64,000 nucleotides of DNA from Pyxicephalus adspersus (lineage: Eukaryota > Chordata > Amphibia > Anura > Pyxicephalidae), in contig NC_092863.1 of NCBI RefSeq assembly GCF_032062135.1, forward strand, positions 18,372,580-18,436,579, read 5' to 3'. How positions within the stretch are numbered: position 1 is the stretch's first letter; each line of letters starts with the position of its first letter. The position numbers were made by a program, and so were the translations under genes. Below the pieces are notes generated by a model, which was not told the origin of the DNA, searched no databases, and saw only the letters and a list, made by a program, of their open reading frames with translations. This document shows positions 23,793-35,430 of the stretch, piece after piece.

Positions 23793-23942
23793 GTAGAAGG
23801 TGAAGAAGAATTTGTGGTTGAGAAAATTCTTGACTCCAGGATATTCAGTAACAATATGCAATATCTAGTGCAATGGGAAGGATATCGTCCTGAAGAAAAT
23901 TCTTGGGAACCGGAAGAAAATGTTCAGAGCCTAGATAAATAA
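23793..23942 (+). pseudogene. Chromodomain tail of a Ty3/gypsy integrase
   Basis: A 49-codon open frame ends in TAA at 23940. It contains EEEFVVEKILDSR followed by QYLVQWEGY and ENSWEPEENV, the hallmark blocks of the chromodomain at the integrase C terminus of chromoviruses. In intact elements this module guides integration to modified histones. Here the catalytic integrase core, RNase H, reverse transcriptase and protease are absent, so it is an inert relic. A short untranslated bridge leads into the 3' LTR at 24017. Confidence 0.85.
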
Positions 23943-24016
23943 AAGAATTTCATTTGAGATTTCCTCTCAAGCCAGGACCTAAGAAGCTCAGAGGCCATCC
24001 TGGAAGGAGGAGGTAC

Positions 24017-24307
24017 TGTAAGAATCAGGATCTGAACCTAGATCTGCTTCTGTGTCTGGCGGTAGCTCTACCCATTAAGTTACCTGAAGTGCTGGATAGC
24101 TCCCCCCTAAATTACTGACTACTTTTATTGCTCGCTCCTGTTAACCTGATTTACCCTAATACCCACTTTGGCTTTCTTCCTTACTAAGCTCCTGTCTTGC
24201 TGCTTTATCATTACAGCTGCCTTTGTACTGAACCCAGAGTATTTACTGTCATGAACCTACTAGTTGCTACACCTATTGGACTCCAAGCTTGTTTTCAAAT
24301 CGTGACA
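24017..24307 (+). mobile_element. 3' LTR of the gypsy element
   Basis: Starts TGTAAGAATC and ends CGTGACA. It is homologous along its length to the solo LTR at 7206-7595 but about 100 bp shorter. Confidence 0.8.
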
Positions 24308-24312
24308 GGCAT

Positions 24313-26230
24313 GCAAAGTTAAGGTAGCAACTTTCCCCCACTCAGCAGTGCTGGCATGCTCCCACAACTGCTTGCCCATGCTTCATTGCCTAACGGTGGA
24401 TACTGCCCAGCCCAACCCTCTCCTCTCTGACACATTCCTATTACGTGAGGTTTAGGCTTTGTTCAGACTGGTGAGTACTGATGTATTTCAGCTTTCAACC
24501 AGCACTGAACCACTCAAAAGCCCTAAATGCCATTGATACAAATAGGAGTACTTGAAAATCCTTTCTTTGGATGTGTTTCACCACTCCGGGGAACACTCAG
24601 AGGCTCTGCAATTGGATTTGTAAGAATCTTCATTTGCCTTTCTTTACCAAACCTGCATATTAGCTATTCAATAATAACTGGGCAGCCTCTCGTCTTCCTA
24701 CATACAAATCAGAAAGGAGGGGCATTTCAGAGCAATGGAATGGAATAAGTTGCAGGAGAACAGGAAAGTAACACATACAAAGTGTAGGTTCAATTCAAAG
24801 TTGTACTAATGGTCTATGTGATTTTGAAGATTTACTCAGCTTTGTCTAGTTAGAGATTAGCATCAGCTAGCAGCTTTTCTCTCAAAGCCGGTTTTGTAAT
24901 ACTCCAAGTACTACTCGAAGCACTTTTATCTCCAAGTATATCTTCTGCATCTTTAAATGCCAAGTTTTTACCCTTCATCTAGAAATAGTAATTTGTCTAT
25001 ACAAATGTTTGATGTTGTGTTTACCTAGCACTGACATCTTAGGAAGTGCTGTAGCTCCTTGCTAGAAACGGAAATTCCTATGATTTTAATAGTGATTATA
25101 CAGATCTTTGAAGCTAGATCATGTCTGTCCAACTCCAGTTCTTGAGGAGCACAAACAGAACAGAATTGATAACAGGGCCAAGGACCTGTCATTGCTGATT
25201 AGAGGAAGAGGCTGCCTTCTCTGTTGGCACCACAGCAGACTTCCAAGCAATCCCCTTTGGCCATTGGATGACCACTGGTTGTAACTCCAGTGCGTGTGCT
25301 GTAAGGCCCCAGAAACCTGTGACAGAGAACATAGGTGGCGGCCAGCATGACTGAGGGGGGTAGGCCAATAGGTTTTGTGATAAATGGGGTGTGAGTGGCC
25401 TGATAGGATAGAGGGGTCAGGATAGGTCATTAAGAAAAACAAAGGGTGGGATGAAATGAAGTTTATAAAATAGAAGGATAAGGGAGGAGATCAGGAATTA
25501 GCCAGTTGTAAGAAGAAGAGATCCCCACCCTCCCGCCCTGTGTTATGGGTTTTGGAAATATTCTGGTAAGGCAGTGTGAGGTCCTCAAGGACAGGGGGTT
25601 TGTGTACGTGGGTAAAAGTTATGAAGTGTGGAGAGCCATCTTTGGTATGGGGTCTCCAAAAATTGGTTAAAGGAGGGTTAAGTGGTTAATTTTTGTTAGG
25701 AGATGCGGGATTGATATCGTTCCCGAGGCTGCAGAGTGGCACCTGGGAGTATGATGTATATATATATCAATTTAAACGCAGACCCAGTGTTAACGTGGTA
25801 AATGTGAGCTAAGACCTGTTGAGGACCTGCCACCTGAGAGGGATAAAGTTATAGTGAATAAAGTTTTAAAGGGTTGTTTATATTTGTTACTTGTAATGTG
25901 TGTTAAGTTATTTAAATTGTTACGTTATTAAACGGCCTTAGGGCCAATTTTCACCATACCCGCAGGTGTCCGAGTGTTATTGAAAGTAAAAGTGGGATGG
26001 CATGAAAAAAGGGGTGGAGTAGGGGTGCAGGTATGTTTTAAAAGGCTCTGGCATACCTCAGTCATGTAGAGTGCAGAGCTAAAACAAAAAGCCATGACTT
26101 TTTTGACAAATAGGACATTCTATGTCATTTTTGGGACCCTGATAATGTGATGATTGGAATGCTATTGGATTATATATTTGAATATATTCAATTCCAGTTG
26201 TTCCATTTTTAAAAAATGTGTATAGATTTG
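24313..26230. other. Unassigned stretch
   Basis: No gene recognised. Between about 25540 and 25990 the sequence, with an AATAAA at about 25857, has an LTR-like feel, but I found neither paired ends nor a target duplication and do not call it. Confidence 0.35.
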
Positions 26231-26239
26231 GATAACTGT

Positions 26240-26330
26240 AAACATTATTATTATTATTTTTATTATTAATAAACAGGATTTATATAAAGCCAACATATTA
26301 CACAAGGCTTTACATTAAATAGGGTACTAG
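26240..26330 (-). mobile_element. L2-type LINE 3' tail
   Basis: TATTATTAATAAACAGGATTTATATAAAGCCAACATATTACACA is the reverse complement of the 3' end seen at 57187-57338 (GTAATATGTTGGCGCTATATAAATCC, then an ATT-rich tail). Only the last ~90 bp remain. Confidence 0.65.
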
Positions 26331-26339
26331 TAGCTAAAC

Positions 26340-28560
26340 TTTTTGAGGTTTATTTATAAATGTTTTCACCCAGAATTTACCCAACATTTATTCATTTTCA
26401 CAATGGATTCAAGTTCATGATTTAAGATTGATTTGTCTATTTTATAATTGAACCCATAGGCTGGTTCTAAATTCAGCAATGTTAAAACAATATTTCTATT
26501 AACCGAATTATCTGATTTTAAAACACATGGGTGTACAGTCTGAAATGTATAATCCATACATTTTACAATTTGACATAATTACTGAAGTGAAAGATTTTTA
26601 GTCATATAAGTTTTAAATTATGTAGTCATTAATTTTATATGTTTTAAGTATCAGACAAAAGTTTTGTGAATAGTAAAGATCAACCAATTTTTAAAACAAC
26701 TTTTTGTGATTGTGTTTTTATACCTTAAAATTCTCAGTTGTGCTATATTTGGTATATTCTATACTTATTAGCCACCTTCCAAATAGGTGACACAAATCTT
26801 TAAAAACTCATTTTATAACCCTTAGGTGATATGAATCACATCAGTGTTCTAAAAAATGTTAGTTATGGTCAACTTTGAGTTTATTATCTACAGACGGAGC
26901 ATTAATTGTCTGCTGGGCTTTAGCTGCCTTCATTCTGGCACTGTCCTCTGTCCATTAACCTCTTCACCAAAAGGAGGGAAGGGATTACAGCATATTCTGC
27001 ATTAGCAGCGTGCTGCTGACAGATAAATGACTGTTGGAGGGAATAGAGCTAATGGATGTAATGCTAAAGGGATTCACTCTGTATATCATATTGTACTGAC
27101 CCAATGGACACTTTAATTGCTGGTGAACTAGATGAAGCCTGTGTTTTCTGGCCTGTACCTTGGAAAATTAATTAGAAAGATCTGAGCCAACATTGTACAT
27201 ATTGGTAGAAAAGGGCGTTCATTATATGCTTGGTACATGGTGAAATGATCAGTTCAATTACTGCCACAAAGATAGCAGCAACATCCACTTGCTATTACCA
27301 AAATAAATAAAACGAGCTGCTAGATAGAACTGCTTATTTTATATTATCAAATGTAAGGTTTCATGCACATAGTATTCTTTGAAGCATCCTTCTAAGTTTG
27401 GATATGTGTCTGTAGTATTGACTTCTTGGGGTTTTTATAAGTATTATCCATAGAGACAGTGATAGTTTATATTAGTGTCAGGCTATAGTCATTTAACACT
27501 TTGATGATCAAAATTTGCATTACAGATGCTTTCTAAAGCATTTTAGGGGCATTTACCCTTCAGTAAAGTGTCAGAGTCTAACATTAATGGACATTTATAT
27601 GCAGGTGTTGTGGGATTTGGGAAGCTTATGTAATGTCTGGCTGAAGAAATGTCAAAAAGAAAATTAAATCAGTAGGCATTGTTGAATAACATTTGTTATT
27701 TGCTGAAAAAGATGCCATTTAATAGACATTATGAAATATGTGCTTTTATGTGAATAGACCCGTACAATTTAGACAGAAGAGATACATCCAACTGATCCAA
27801 TACAGAAAAGAAATTCCGATGACATGTCCTCAAATAAACTCAAACAGCAATTAAAAAATAGTTTCTAACTCCTCCCTACTCTACTTTAATTCATATACAG
27901 GTATGATGGACATGAAACCACAGATTTCTGAATTCAGGCTTGTTATCATGGGCCTTGCAGCTGAACATCCAGGTATCAGGAATCCTGGTCCCTGAATGAC
28001 GTAGGAGCCATCTGTGGCTGAGCAGGCTACTTATGTGCATGGTGCACAGTTCAATTTGTTAATAATCATGAAATAGCAAAGTTAAATCACTTAATGATTC
28101 TTTATGACTTTTGGTAGCATTTACTATGAAATATCTGCACCTGCTTTAGCCAGTACTGAAGGGATTTCACTCTATAAATTAAATCTTTTATAGTAACACA
28201 GGTAATAAAGTTAAAAAAGACAGCATCTCAAAAGTTCAACAGTTTTAAAGAAGAGGAAGGCTAACAAATTCCTTAGGGAAAATGTTATAGGGGATAGGAA
28301 AGAAGCATGCTTAATAATACAAAAAATACCTACCACTCCAAGGAGGATCACAAATCAACCTCCATGTACCAAGAAGAGCATATTATTTGTATTATCAAGC
28401 ATGCTTTCATCCAATCCCCCCTAAAAAATAGCACATATATAGGATACAGGCTGTCTAGCCATCTGTTCAAGCCCTGCTTGGGTGAGGTTTCCTGCTAGTC
28501 AAGATGTGTATCACCATCTCTGCCACTTTTGCTACCATCACCAATACACATTTCTTTACC
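26340..28560. other. Unassigned, repeat-poor stretch
   Basis: No gene or repeat boundary recognised. The part at about 26880-27180 is notably even in composition and repeat-free. Confidence 0.35.
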
Positions 28561-28579
28561 AATATTCGTTTAGCACCAC

Positions 28580-28622
28580 AACTCCTGAAGAAGCACACCA
28601 GATCTGCGAAACACGTAGAGTT
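28580..28622 (+). ncRNA. Hammerhead-ribozyme-like motif B
   Basis: Layout on the + strand: stem I AACTC (28580-28584), core CTGAAGA (28585-28591), A, stem II GCA/TGC (28593-28595 with 28605-28607), GAAA (28608-28611), stem III C-AC-G, then UA (28616-28617), stem I partner GAGTT (28618-28622). All elements of the consensus CUGANGA...GAAA...UH are present in order and stem I pairs perfectly over 5 bp. Minimal one-pair stem III motifs are known from hammerheads carried by Penelope-like elements, including in amphibians. No Penelope coding sequence is visible here. Activity is untested. Confidence 0.6.
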
Positions 28623-28943
28623 ATCTATTCCTTATCTTCCTTTATTTGCCCGTCTTCCTCTTTTGGATCTTGGGGAAAAAAAGCTAAATATTGTTCAGGC
28701 ATTTATATTCCAATCTCTCCAATTTGGTGATTTTGAATCTATACATTATTAGCAGTAGAGACCTGTCTAGCGTCTGTAGAGGCCCTATAAGTGTTTTTAC
28801 CTAGTTTTCTGTACCTACATGTTTGCCTATGAAAAATTATTAGAAAATAAAAGATGTTTTCATGATATTACACTACTTAGCACCCTAAAAAATACTCCAT
28901 CTAGTTTTCATTCCCCCCTCTGAGTCTTCTTTACCCTCTATAG

Positions 28944-29454
28944 CAGGGGTTTCAAACTCAAATACACAGAGGGCCAAAATTAAGTAATTAAGTAAGTAAA
29001 TACTTAGACCAAGTCGGGGGCCAAACTTGAAACTTATTGAAAAAATTAAGGAAGTTTACTACTTCATACATAACTAACAAAAACAAACCCCTTTACACAC
29101 ACTTTAGGGTTGAAAAGACTAATTTCTATCTATGTATTATGGCTGGGTGTTGTTCATCCTGTCACATCACAAGTTTGTCTGACACTAAATATTACAATAT
29201 GCAGTCTCTAATGGATTGAAACAAACACAATCCCCCTGGTACTCAGCCACCATGTGATCATTACCTAGGCTTTGTGTCACATGATGGGTGTACAGGAATA
29301 ACGTCTATGTATTGCATGTATTCAAAATGATGATGTGAGGTGGTAACGCGGGCGGGTGGGCCAGATGTAGTTCATTTTCAGAATTCTTTGGGGGACCAAA
29401 AGAAAGGACCTTGAGGGCCAGATTTGTCCTGTGGGCCAGAGTTTGACACCCCTG
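28944..29454. mobile_element. Non-autonomous hAT element, family A, copy 2
   Basis: A 511-bp element begins CAGGGGTTTCAAACTC and ends GAGTTTGACACCCCTG. It has an exact 8-bp target duplication CTCTATAG at 28936-28943 and 29455-29462. Shared interior blocks (GGGCCAAAATTAA, TTGAAACTTATTGAAAAAATT, GGGCCAGATTTG) tie it to 3147-3513, but it is 144 bp longer in the middle. A 60-codon open frame inside is not a transposase. Confidence 0.9.
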
Positions 29455-29462
29455 CTCTATAG

Positions 29463-30354
29463 GTAAAAAAACTTTGTTCCTCCATGTAGAAATTTTTGGT
29501 TTACTTTTAACCTAACACTTTTAATAATGAGGAACCTTTTTAGATAACCTTAGAGAACTGGGTCGAGTATGATTGGGCTTTTTGGGATTTTTTTCAGGTA
29601 ACTGGTAAAGTGGTTTAAGGATCACATAGCAGTTCACTTTTTGCAGTGCACAAAAAAATCATCCCTGTCGGAGGGTCACATTTCCAGGAGCATGGGCTTG
29701 TTGCCAGTGAACTCCAATACTCGCAGACTAAAGAAGTGACATCCAATGTAGATTATAGCCATATGGAGAGATTTTTATATGATAGTGGTATACTATAAAA
29801 TGTGAAATGTTGTAGCTTAAAAAAAAAACTGTTATTCCCTAGGACACATTACAAGTCTGTGAAAACTGACATTGATTAGCGAGTTTACACTTCTCTTAGG
29901 GCAAGACCTTTCAAACCACAAGAAAATAAAGTCCACACAACAGCCAGTTGGAAGACTGGGGAATTAAACATCTGCTACATCCATTTTTGCTAAAATCAAT
30001 ATACTTCGGTGAAGTAAAGATGAGATTCAGTAATTCCCAAATCTACTGATAGCTTGCTCATCACCTACACAGAGAGAGGAAAACAAGTCATCAGAGGAAA
30101 CAACACGAACTTATCAGTTTGCAATGAACTATCATGAAAGCTTTAAGTGTGAAAGTATCCAAGTCTGTTGTCCATCATTAAATAAAGAATCAATTCACCA
30201 ACAGGCACATTTTTGTTCCATTATGGAGTTAGTAATTTCCCTCTCTTAATTTCTCAACTGTACTTTCTGGTTATTTTCTAACCCACGTTTGAATACTGGA
30301 TACCACAATCCACCTTAAGGGTTGGTTCCTTTTACTGCTTCTTCCTCTTAGGAG
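29463..30354. other. Unassigned noncoding stretch
   Basis: Nothing recognisable. Confidence 0.4.
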
Positions 30355-30358
30355 TTAA

Positions 30359-30781
30359 GCTACGTACACACTTCCAATTATTATCGTTGGAAAACGAACG
30401 ACGAACGTTCCTGCACGATATGTACGAACGATCGTATAGCACCGATCCTGCACATAGAGATAACGACACGATCGTTCGTAGATATTGTACACACAATAGA
30501 TACGATCGTTTAAGCGATAGAGGAACTATGTGCACGACAGGAAAGTGAACGGACGTTCGTTCATCACGCATGCTCTGAACATGGACGATCAACGAACGAC
30601 CGTACACACGAACGATGTTCAACGATCGTCGTCCAATCCGATCCGCCAGTCCGGTCGTTCGTTTCCAACGAGTTTCCTCGTTCGTCGGCGTCGTTGGTTA
30701 CTTTTTTACGAACGATTTTTTGCCCAATCGATCGTTCGTCGTTCGATTGGAACGATAAAAATTGGAAGTGTGTACGCACCT
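30359..30781. mobile_element. 423-bp palindromic MITE, copy 1
   Basis: It starts GCTACGTACACACTTCCAAT and ends ATTGGAAGTGTGTACGCACCT. The interior is dominated by inverted ACGAACGA/TCGTTCGT words, so much of it can fold back on itself. Length and sequence almost match the copy at 44958-45380. Flanks are TTAA (30355-30358) and TTAG (30782-30785), a nearly matching 4-bp duplication. Open frames inside, up to 100 codons on both strands, reflect the palindromic repeat and are not genes. Confidence 0.85.
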
Positions 30782-30785
30782 TTAG

Positions 30786-32640
30786 CCCTGCTGTACAGGG
30801 GCTGCAAGAACCTGACACTAAATCTAATTTAGTTACTTTTTTACATTGAATAATGTAATAAAGGTTACAGAGCTATATCATTTTTGAGTATTAAGATTGC
30901 TTAAATTAATGCATACCCTTGTACAAAGCCAGGACTAAATGTACAAAAATAGAAAATCTGTAAAATAACTGCTGTACAGGAAAGAACATATACAGTAAGA
31001 GTTGGTGGTTTTTGTGCAGGGACAGCTGCTGAATGTATATCCAATCTTATTCATTATAGGATGCGTGCTGTTAGATTTATTACCATCACGATTAGTAAAT
31101 AATTTGTGCTGTTTTCCCCAGTGAAGCCCCCTTCACTGTTCTCCACCCAGTGCATGCTCTTTATCGTTAATTTTTCAGCTGCTGGTATAATTATCAACTC
31201 AAGCATATGTTAACCCTATGGAGACAACCGTATTTAAGTTAAAAGTGTGTTACGTGCCATTTAATCACCCAGTTATGTATGTGTAAGATAGGAAGGAATA
31301 AAGCTGACTGAGCCATATTGAATAGTACCAAGAAATATACTGTTTATTGAAATTCACATTTTTATGAGTCTGTTTACTTTTCCCAATGTTTATGTATTAC
31401 TGATATTTTGGGATTACCAACCCCTCTAGCAGTGGATCAAAGTAACTCAACAGTTATGCCTATAGCCCTGTTCCTTGCATTTACATAAATCCCAAAGTTC
31501 TGGTGAAGCTGCTTCTGGGATCTCAGCATTACATGTTATGATGATTGACTTACATGCCCTTGTGCTGCTGGGTAAGTAAATATGCAACAGAATAGTGATA
31601 AAGTGTTAGTGGGGAAATTTAAATGTTAAAGGGCTGGGCAGGTTACATGTTAGGAAATTCTAATAGGAATAAGTGAATATAAACAGTTTGTAGAACCATT
31701 GTGGTAAACAGAATATCTGTTCTAGGGCCAAATGTGCTTTCAGACTGCATTACAGCATATTTCCTCCCAATTCTGAAATCCGTGGGATGATCTCAAATGT
31801 GACCATGTGAAAAGTAGGTAAAGCAATCCATTACACTAGAAACCTTGTGTGAACATGAAGAGGGGCAGAGGTAGGTGGTAAATAAAGTGTTATATGGGGA
31901 GGTGCAACATGATTAGCTGTATGCTGGCCTATGTACTTCCAAAGCAAGTAATAGCCTTCCTGTCTTGGCTTTGTTTACAAGCTACTACAGGGAGTAATAT
32001 TCTGATGTATAGCAGGTTGGGATTCTTATATGGGTATACAGGCGTCCAATTCACAGCCCCTGCCCAGTCCAGGAGCAAGGACAAAGAAATGAAAGGACTG
32101 AAGGGACGGCCAGCTATGCCAGTAGGATAAGGTAAGTGTTGGCTAATGTGTGTTAGTAAGAATGCCTATGGATGTGGTTGTGTAAATGTGTGTGTGAAGT
32201 TATATGCATTTGATTTTTTTGCGGTTTCATAGCTGTGCAATGGAAGTTAGTGGAATGAAATATAGATGGTGTGCTTCACTATAAACTCCTGACCCCTGAA
32301 CTCAGTATCTTACATGCTTCTGACCCCTGCACTCTATGCTGGTTTTACTCATAGCCAAATATTTACTCTTCCCAAATAGAAGCTGAAATTATGTTGCTGA
32401 TGTTAGGTCTGTGTGTAGGGGGAAGGGGCATGTCAGTTTTGCTGCTGCCCGTCCATTATAGCACCACTATCAGGCGCCATTGGTTAGATGCTATTAACAC
32501 CATTTCTAGCATCTCAATTGATCCATGGTAATAATACCTTACTATGCAAATCCACTTCAAGCAAGCAATTTACCTACCCCATTCCATCATATTTTAATTG
32601 ACCAGCGTTACATTTTTTTCCATAGAGCAAATAATTTGCT
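30786..32640. other. Unassigned noncoding stretch
   Basis: No gene or repeat boundary recognised. Confidence 0.4.
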
Positions 32641-32646
32641 CGGTCT

Positions 32647-32701
32647 TTTGTACCAAGTCCCCTGAGGAAGCCAAAATAGGTGAAACGGGTTGGGACACAA
32701 A
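32647..32701 (+). ncRNA. Hammerhead-ribozyme-like motif C
   Basis: Stem I GTCCC (32657-32661) pairs with GGGAC (32692-32696), and beyond a 5-base bulge TTTGT (32647-32651) pairs with ACAAA (32697-32701). The core is CTGAGGA (32662-32668), stem II GCC/GGT (32670-32672 with 32679-32681, one wobble), loop AAAATA, GAAA (32682-32685), stem III C-GG-G, then UU. The bulge in stem I resembles the internal loop that contacts loop II in natural type I hammerheads. Stem I sequence differs wholly from motif B yet still pairs, which supports structural constraint at least when the copies were made. Confidence 0.65.
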
Positions 32702-32709
32702 TTGCTTTA

Positions 32710-34060
32710 GTGCTTCCAACTATTTAGAGTAAATTGTGTCTAGTAATAAGTCAAAAGGAACCCCTGTGCTTTGGTACACAGCGGGTTTGACTTCAAATTT
32801 GTTTCGTTTGTATGCTAAAAAACACATTGCTTACTTTTGAGTTTTGTATATTCCTAGAATGAGGAATAAAATTGTGCAATATGTTTAATACATTGCCACA
32901 TTAAGCAAATAATCTGTCTTTTCTCTTTCTTTTATACTCCAAACTTTGCATAGGGGACCCCAAGTCAGTTCAGCGCAAGGGGCCCATTGTTGTTACCAGC
33001 ATCATTGCCCAGGTGCTTGCAGATACTACAAATTTCACTGTTGTTACTTTACAAGAGATCTGGTCAAGATCACTTGAGTACACCTCCCCCCAAAAACTGC
33101 TGAAAGGAATGGCTTTTTGGTGGAAAAGAATTTGCATGACTCAAAAAAAAAATCTTCAGCCTAGAAAAATTTTCATCTGTAAGATGCATCCTAATGGGTC
33201 AGGCGCCAGGATGATGTACCTTCAATCTGCAGGAGTTTCATCATCAATGGTCATGTAAACTGGGAAAAAACTGGAAAAAACCCAGTTCCAGAAGAAGCGA
33301 CAGAGAAGATGGCAGTGCCAGTACACACATTGATGGAGGTATCAGCACTGGAAGATGCCAACCCAGAGGTAAAAGCTGCTGTGGTTTTTCTTCTCTACTC
33401 TTCCACTTTAAGAACATTTTCATATTTCCAGCACATCCCAATTTCCATTAATTCTTTTAATCAGTTATGTCACTTACTTTAATGCACAAAAATCAGACTA
33501 CAAAATAATCCTCTTTTCAGTGCTGCCTTCAGGCTTGTGCAGGATTACTTATTATAAAACGTTGCCTTACTGGCATCTTGATTTATTTTTCATGTTGTCT
33601 ATTATCACTGACAAAGTGGGGAAAAAAATGATTTAACGGTAGGGAAAGTGCTGATCTTCGAGCCAGGATTCTCGATAACCAGCAAAAAAAGCCTGAATTC
33701 TATCAGCCTTGCTCTGAGATCACCCAATAAATGAGAAGGACTCGAAGGCCAAACATTATCTCGCTTTTCATGCCTTCCAACCATGCTTACATCTATTTGT
33801 TTGCATGCTGCCAGGCGCTGTCACATCTTGCATGTTGCAGAGTGTTTGCTGTCCTGCTGGCTCCAGCTTGGCTGGGAGATGTGCTTGTAATTGTCAGGTT
33901 TTTATATCTTCTAAAGCAATTACTTGTCTTCTGCCCTGCATGGATTTTTCAAAATATATTTAAAATAGGATCTGTTGAAAATGCATAAATTGTATGTCAT
34001 TAAATTGTAAGTGACAGACAAAGATGAAAGGGGCAAAAAATAATGTGTTTGATTCATTTT
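32710..34060. other. Unassigned, repeat-poor stretch
   Basis: No gene recognised. The part at about 33640-33950 is repeat-free and composition-balanced. Confidence 0.35.
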
Positions 34061-34066
34061 TTTTTT

Positions 34067-34068
<2 letters not shown>

Positions 34069-34115
<47 letters not shown>
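34069..34115. repeat. (TA)n microsatellite
   Basis: About 23 uninterrupted TA units next to the 5' side of the Tc1 relic. Tc1 elements insert at TA. Confidence 0.95.
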
Positions 34116-34117
<2 letters not shown>

Positions 34118-34139
34118 TGTATACTTCTTTAAAAGTAGA

Positions 34140-35430
34140 CATTATGGAAGTTTTGTGGTATGGAGCATTCAGGTGTGTGTTACTACAATGCCAAAGAGAA
34201 AAGACGCAAGAAAGAAGCAATTGTTGCTGCCTATAAATCTAGAAAGTTTTATAAGGCCATTTCCAAACATTTTGAAGTCCATCACTCTTCAGTGAGAGAG
34301 ATTATTCACAGCTGGAAAACATTCAAGATAGTTGCCAATCTTCCCAGGGGTGGATGTTCAGGGGTGGATGCAAAAAACAAGAAGAAAAACAAAAAACGAA
34401 CTACATCTCAGATTCTACAGGTCTCATTTAGCATGGTAAATCTTAAACTCCATTACAGTGCAATTATAGACTAAAAAAGACTAAACATGTATGGGTTGTT
34501 TGGAAGGGTTGCCAGGAGAAGGCCTCTTCTCTCCAAAGAATGCTAAGCAGCATTGCTTTGGTTTGAAAACTAAACAAACCATAAAACTTCTGGAACAATG
34601 TATTTTGGGCAGATAATACCAAAGTGAAGATGTTTGGCCCTAATGCACAATGCCACATTTGACAAAAGCAAAACACAGCACATCAGCACAAACACCTCTT
34701 AACAACTGTCAAGTACAATAGTAAAAGGCTAATAATTTGGTCTTCTTCTGTAATTAAAGCCCTGGGCACTTTGCAGTCATTGGGCCTGATTAATTAACGC
34801 TCTCCAAGGCTGGAGAGGATACACTTTCATCAGTGAAGCTGGAATGGATTTTCTGGTAGCACAATTGCTAGCAAATGTTTTGAATCCTGGACCAGATCCA
34901 TTCCAGTTTTGCTGGATCACCCAGCTTCACTGATGAAAAAGTGTACCCTCTCCAGCCTTAGGGGGGTTTTAATAATTAAGGCCCATTGAGTCAACCATAA
35001 ACGTTTCTGTATACCTTGGCTGGAATCGGGTCATGCAACAGGACAATGATCCTAAGTAGACCAACAAATCTACAAAAGAATGAAGAAATAAAATATTTTT
35101 ATTTTTGCAATGGCCCAGTCAAACTCCAGATATAATTTCAATTAAAATGCTATATCAGAATTTTTAAGAGGGCTGTGCAAAAATAATGCCCACAAACCTA
35201 ATTTAACTGAAGCCTTGTTGTAAATCGGAGTGGGGCAAAATTCATACAGAAAACAACTTCTTACAACAACTATTACTAATATTTATTATTGCTGCTAAAG
35301 GTAGTTCTACATGCTATTGAATCATCCATTTTTACACATGACTTTTCATTTTGGATTCATTTTTCTCCAAAGAAATAAAGACACTGTATTCTATTGTGTT
35401 TTGTTTTGCACCTAAGGTAAGTTTTTTAAA
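34140..35430 (+). pseudogene. Tc1-type transposase relic, copy 1
   Basis: Frames on the + strand carry Tc1 transposase blocks in order. The paired-like helix-turn-helix is at about 34185-34360 (SKHFEVHHSSVREIIHSWKTFK). A catalytic-domain stretch follows at about 34500-34780 (VARRRPLLSK; FWNNVLW-DNTKVKMFG, where the first D of the usual WTDET position appears as AD). The C-terminal part is at about 34990-35330 (VMQQDNDPK; LQWPSQTPD; LIAAKGSSTCY-like end). Stops and frameshifts are frequent and an internal deletion follows the helix-turn-helix. The 203-bp element at 34782-34984 is nested inside. Terminal inverted repeats are not clear. Confidence 0.85.
34782..34984. mobile_element. GGGCCTGATTA-type MITE nested in Tc1
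   Basis: 203 bp, ends GGGCCTGATTAATTAA and TTAATAATTAAGGCCC, with inverted subterminal blocks (CTCTCCAAGGCTGGAGAG; AGTGAAGCTGG and its inverse). The 3-bp duplication ATT occurs at 34779-34781 and 34985-34987. Deleting the element and one ATT rejoins the Tc1 frame, so it landed in an existing Tc1 copy. The 3-bp duplication would fit PIF/Harbinger; this is an inference. Confidence 0.8.

Larger units (their letters stand above)
23391..24307 (+). mobile_element. Internally deleted Ty3/gypsy chromovirus
   Basis: The element is bounded by an exact 5-bp target duplication GGCAT (23386-23390 and 24308-24312). It begins TGTCAGGATC, ends CGTGACA, and contains in order a 5' LTR fragment, a short TTAA-type element, the chromodomain end of an integrase and a 3' LTR. 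Most of gag-pol and most of the 5' LTR are missing. The flanking duplication shows that both ends belong to one insertion and that the losses came afterwards. Confidence 0.85.

Noticed and set aside
25119..25442. 107-codon minus-strand open frame
   Set aside because: No motif; low-complexity composition typical of chance frames.
25540..25990. Possible LTR with AATAAA and a TG start
   Set aside because: No second copy, no matching TG...CA pair with target duplication, and no primer-binding site recognised.
30332..30832. Three overlapping open frames of 84-100 codons, with near-identical ones at 45021-45383
   Set aside because: By-products of the palindromic 423-bp element, which lacks stops in several frames.
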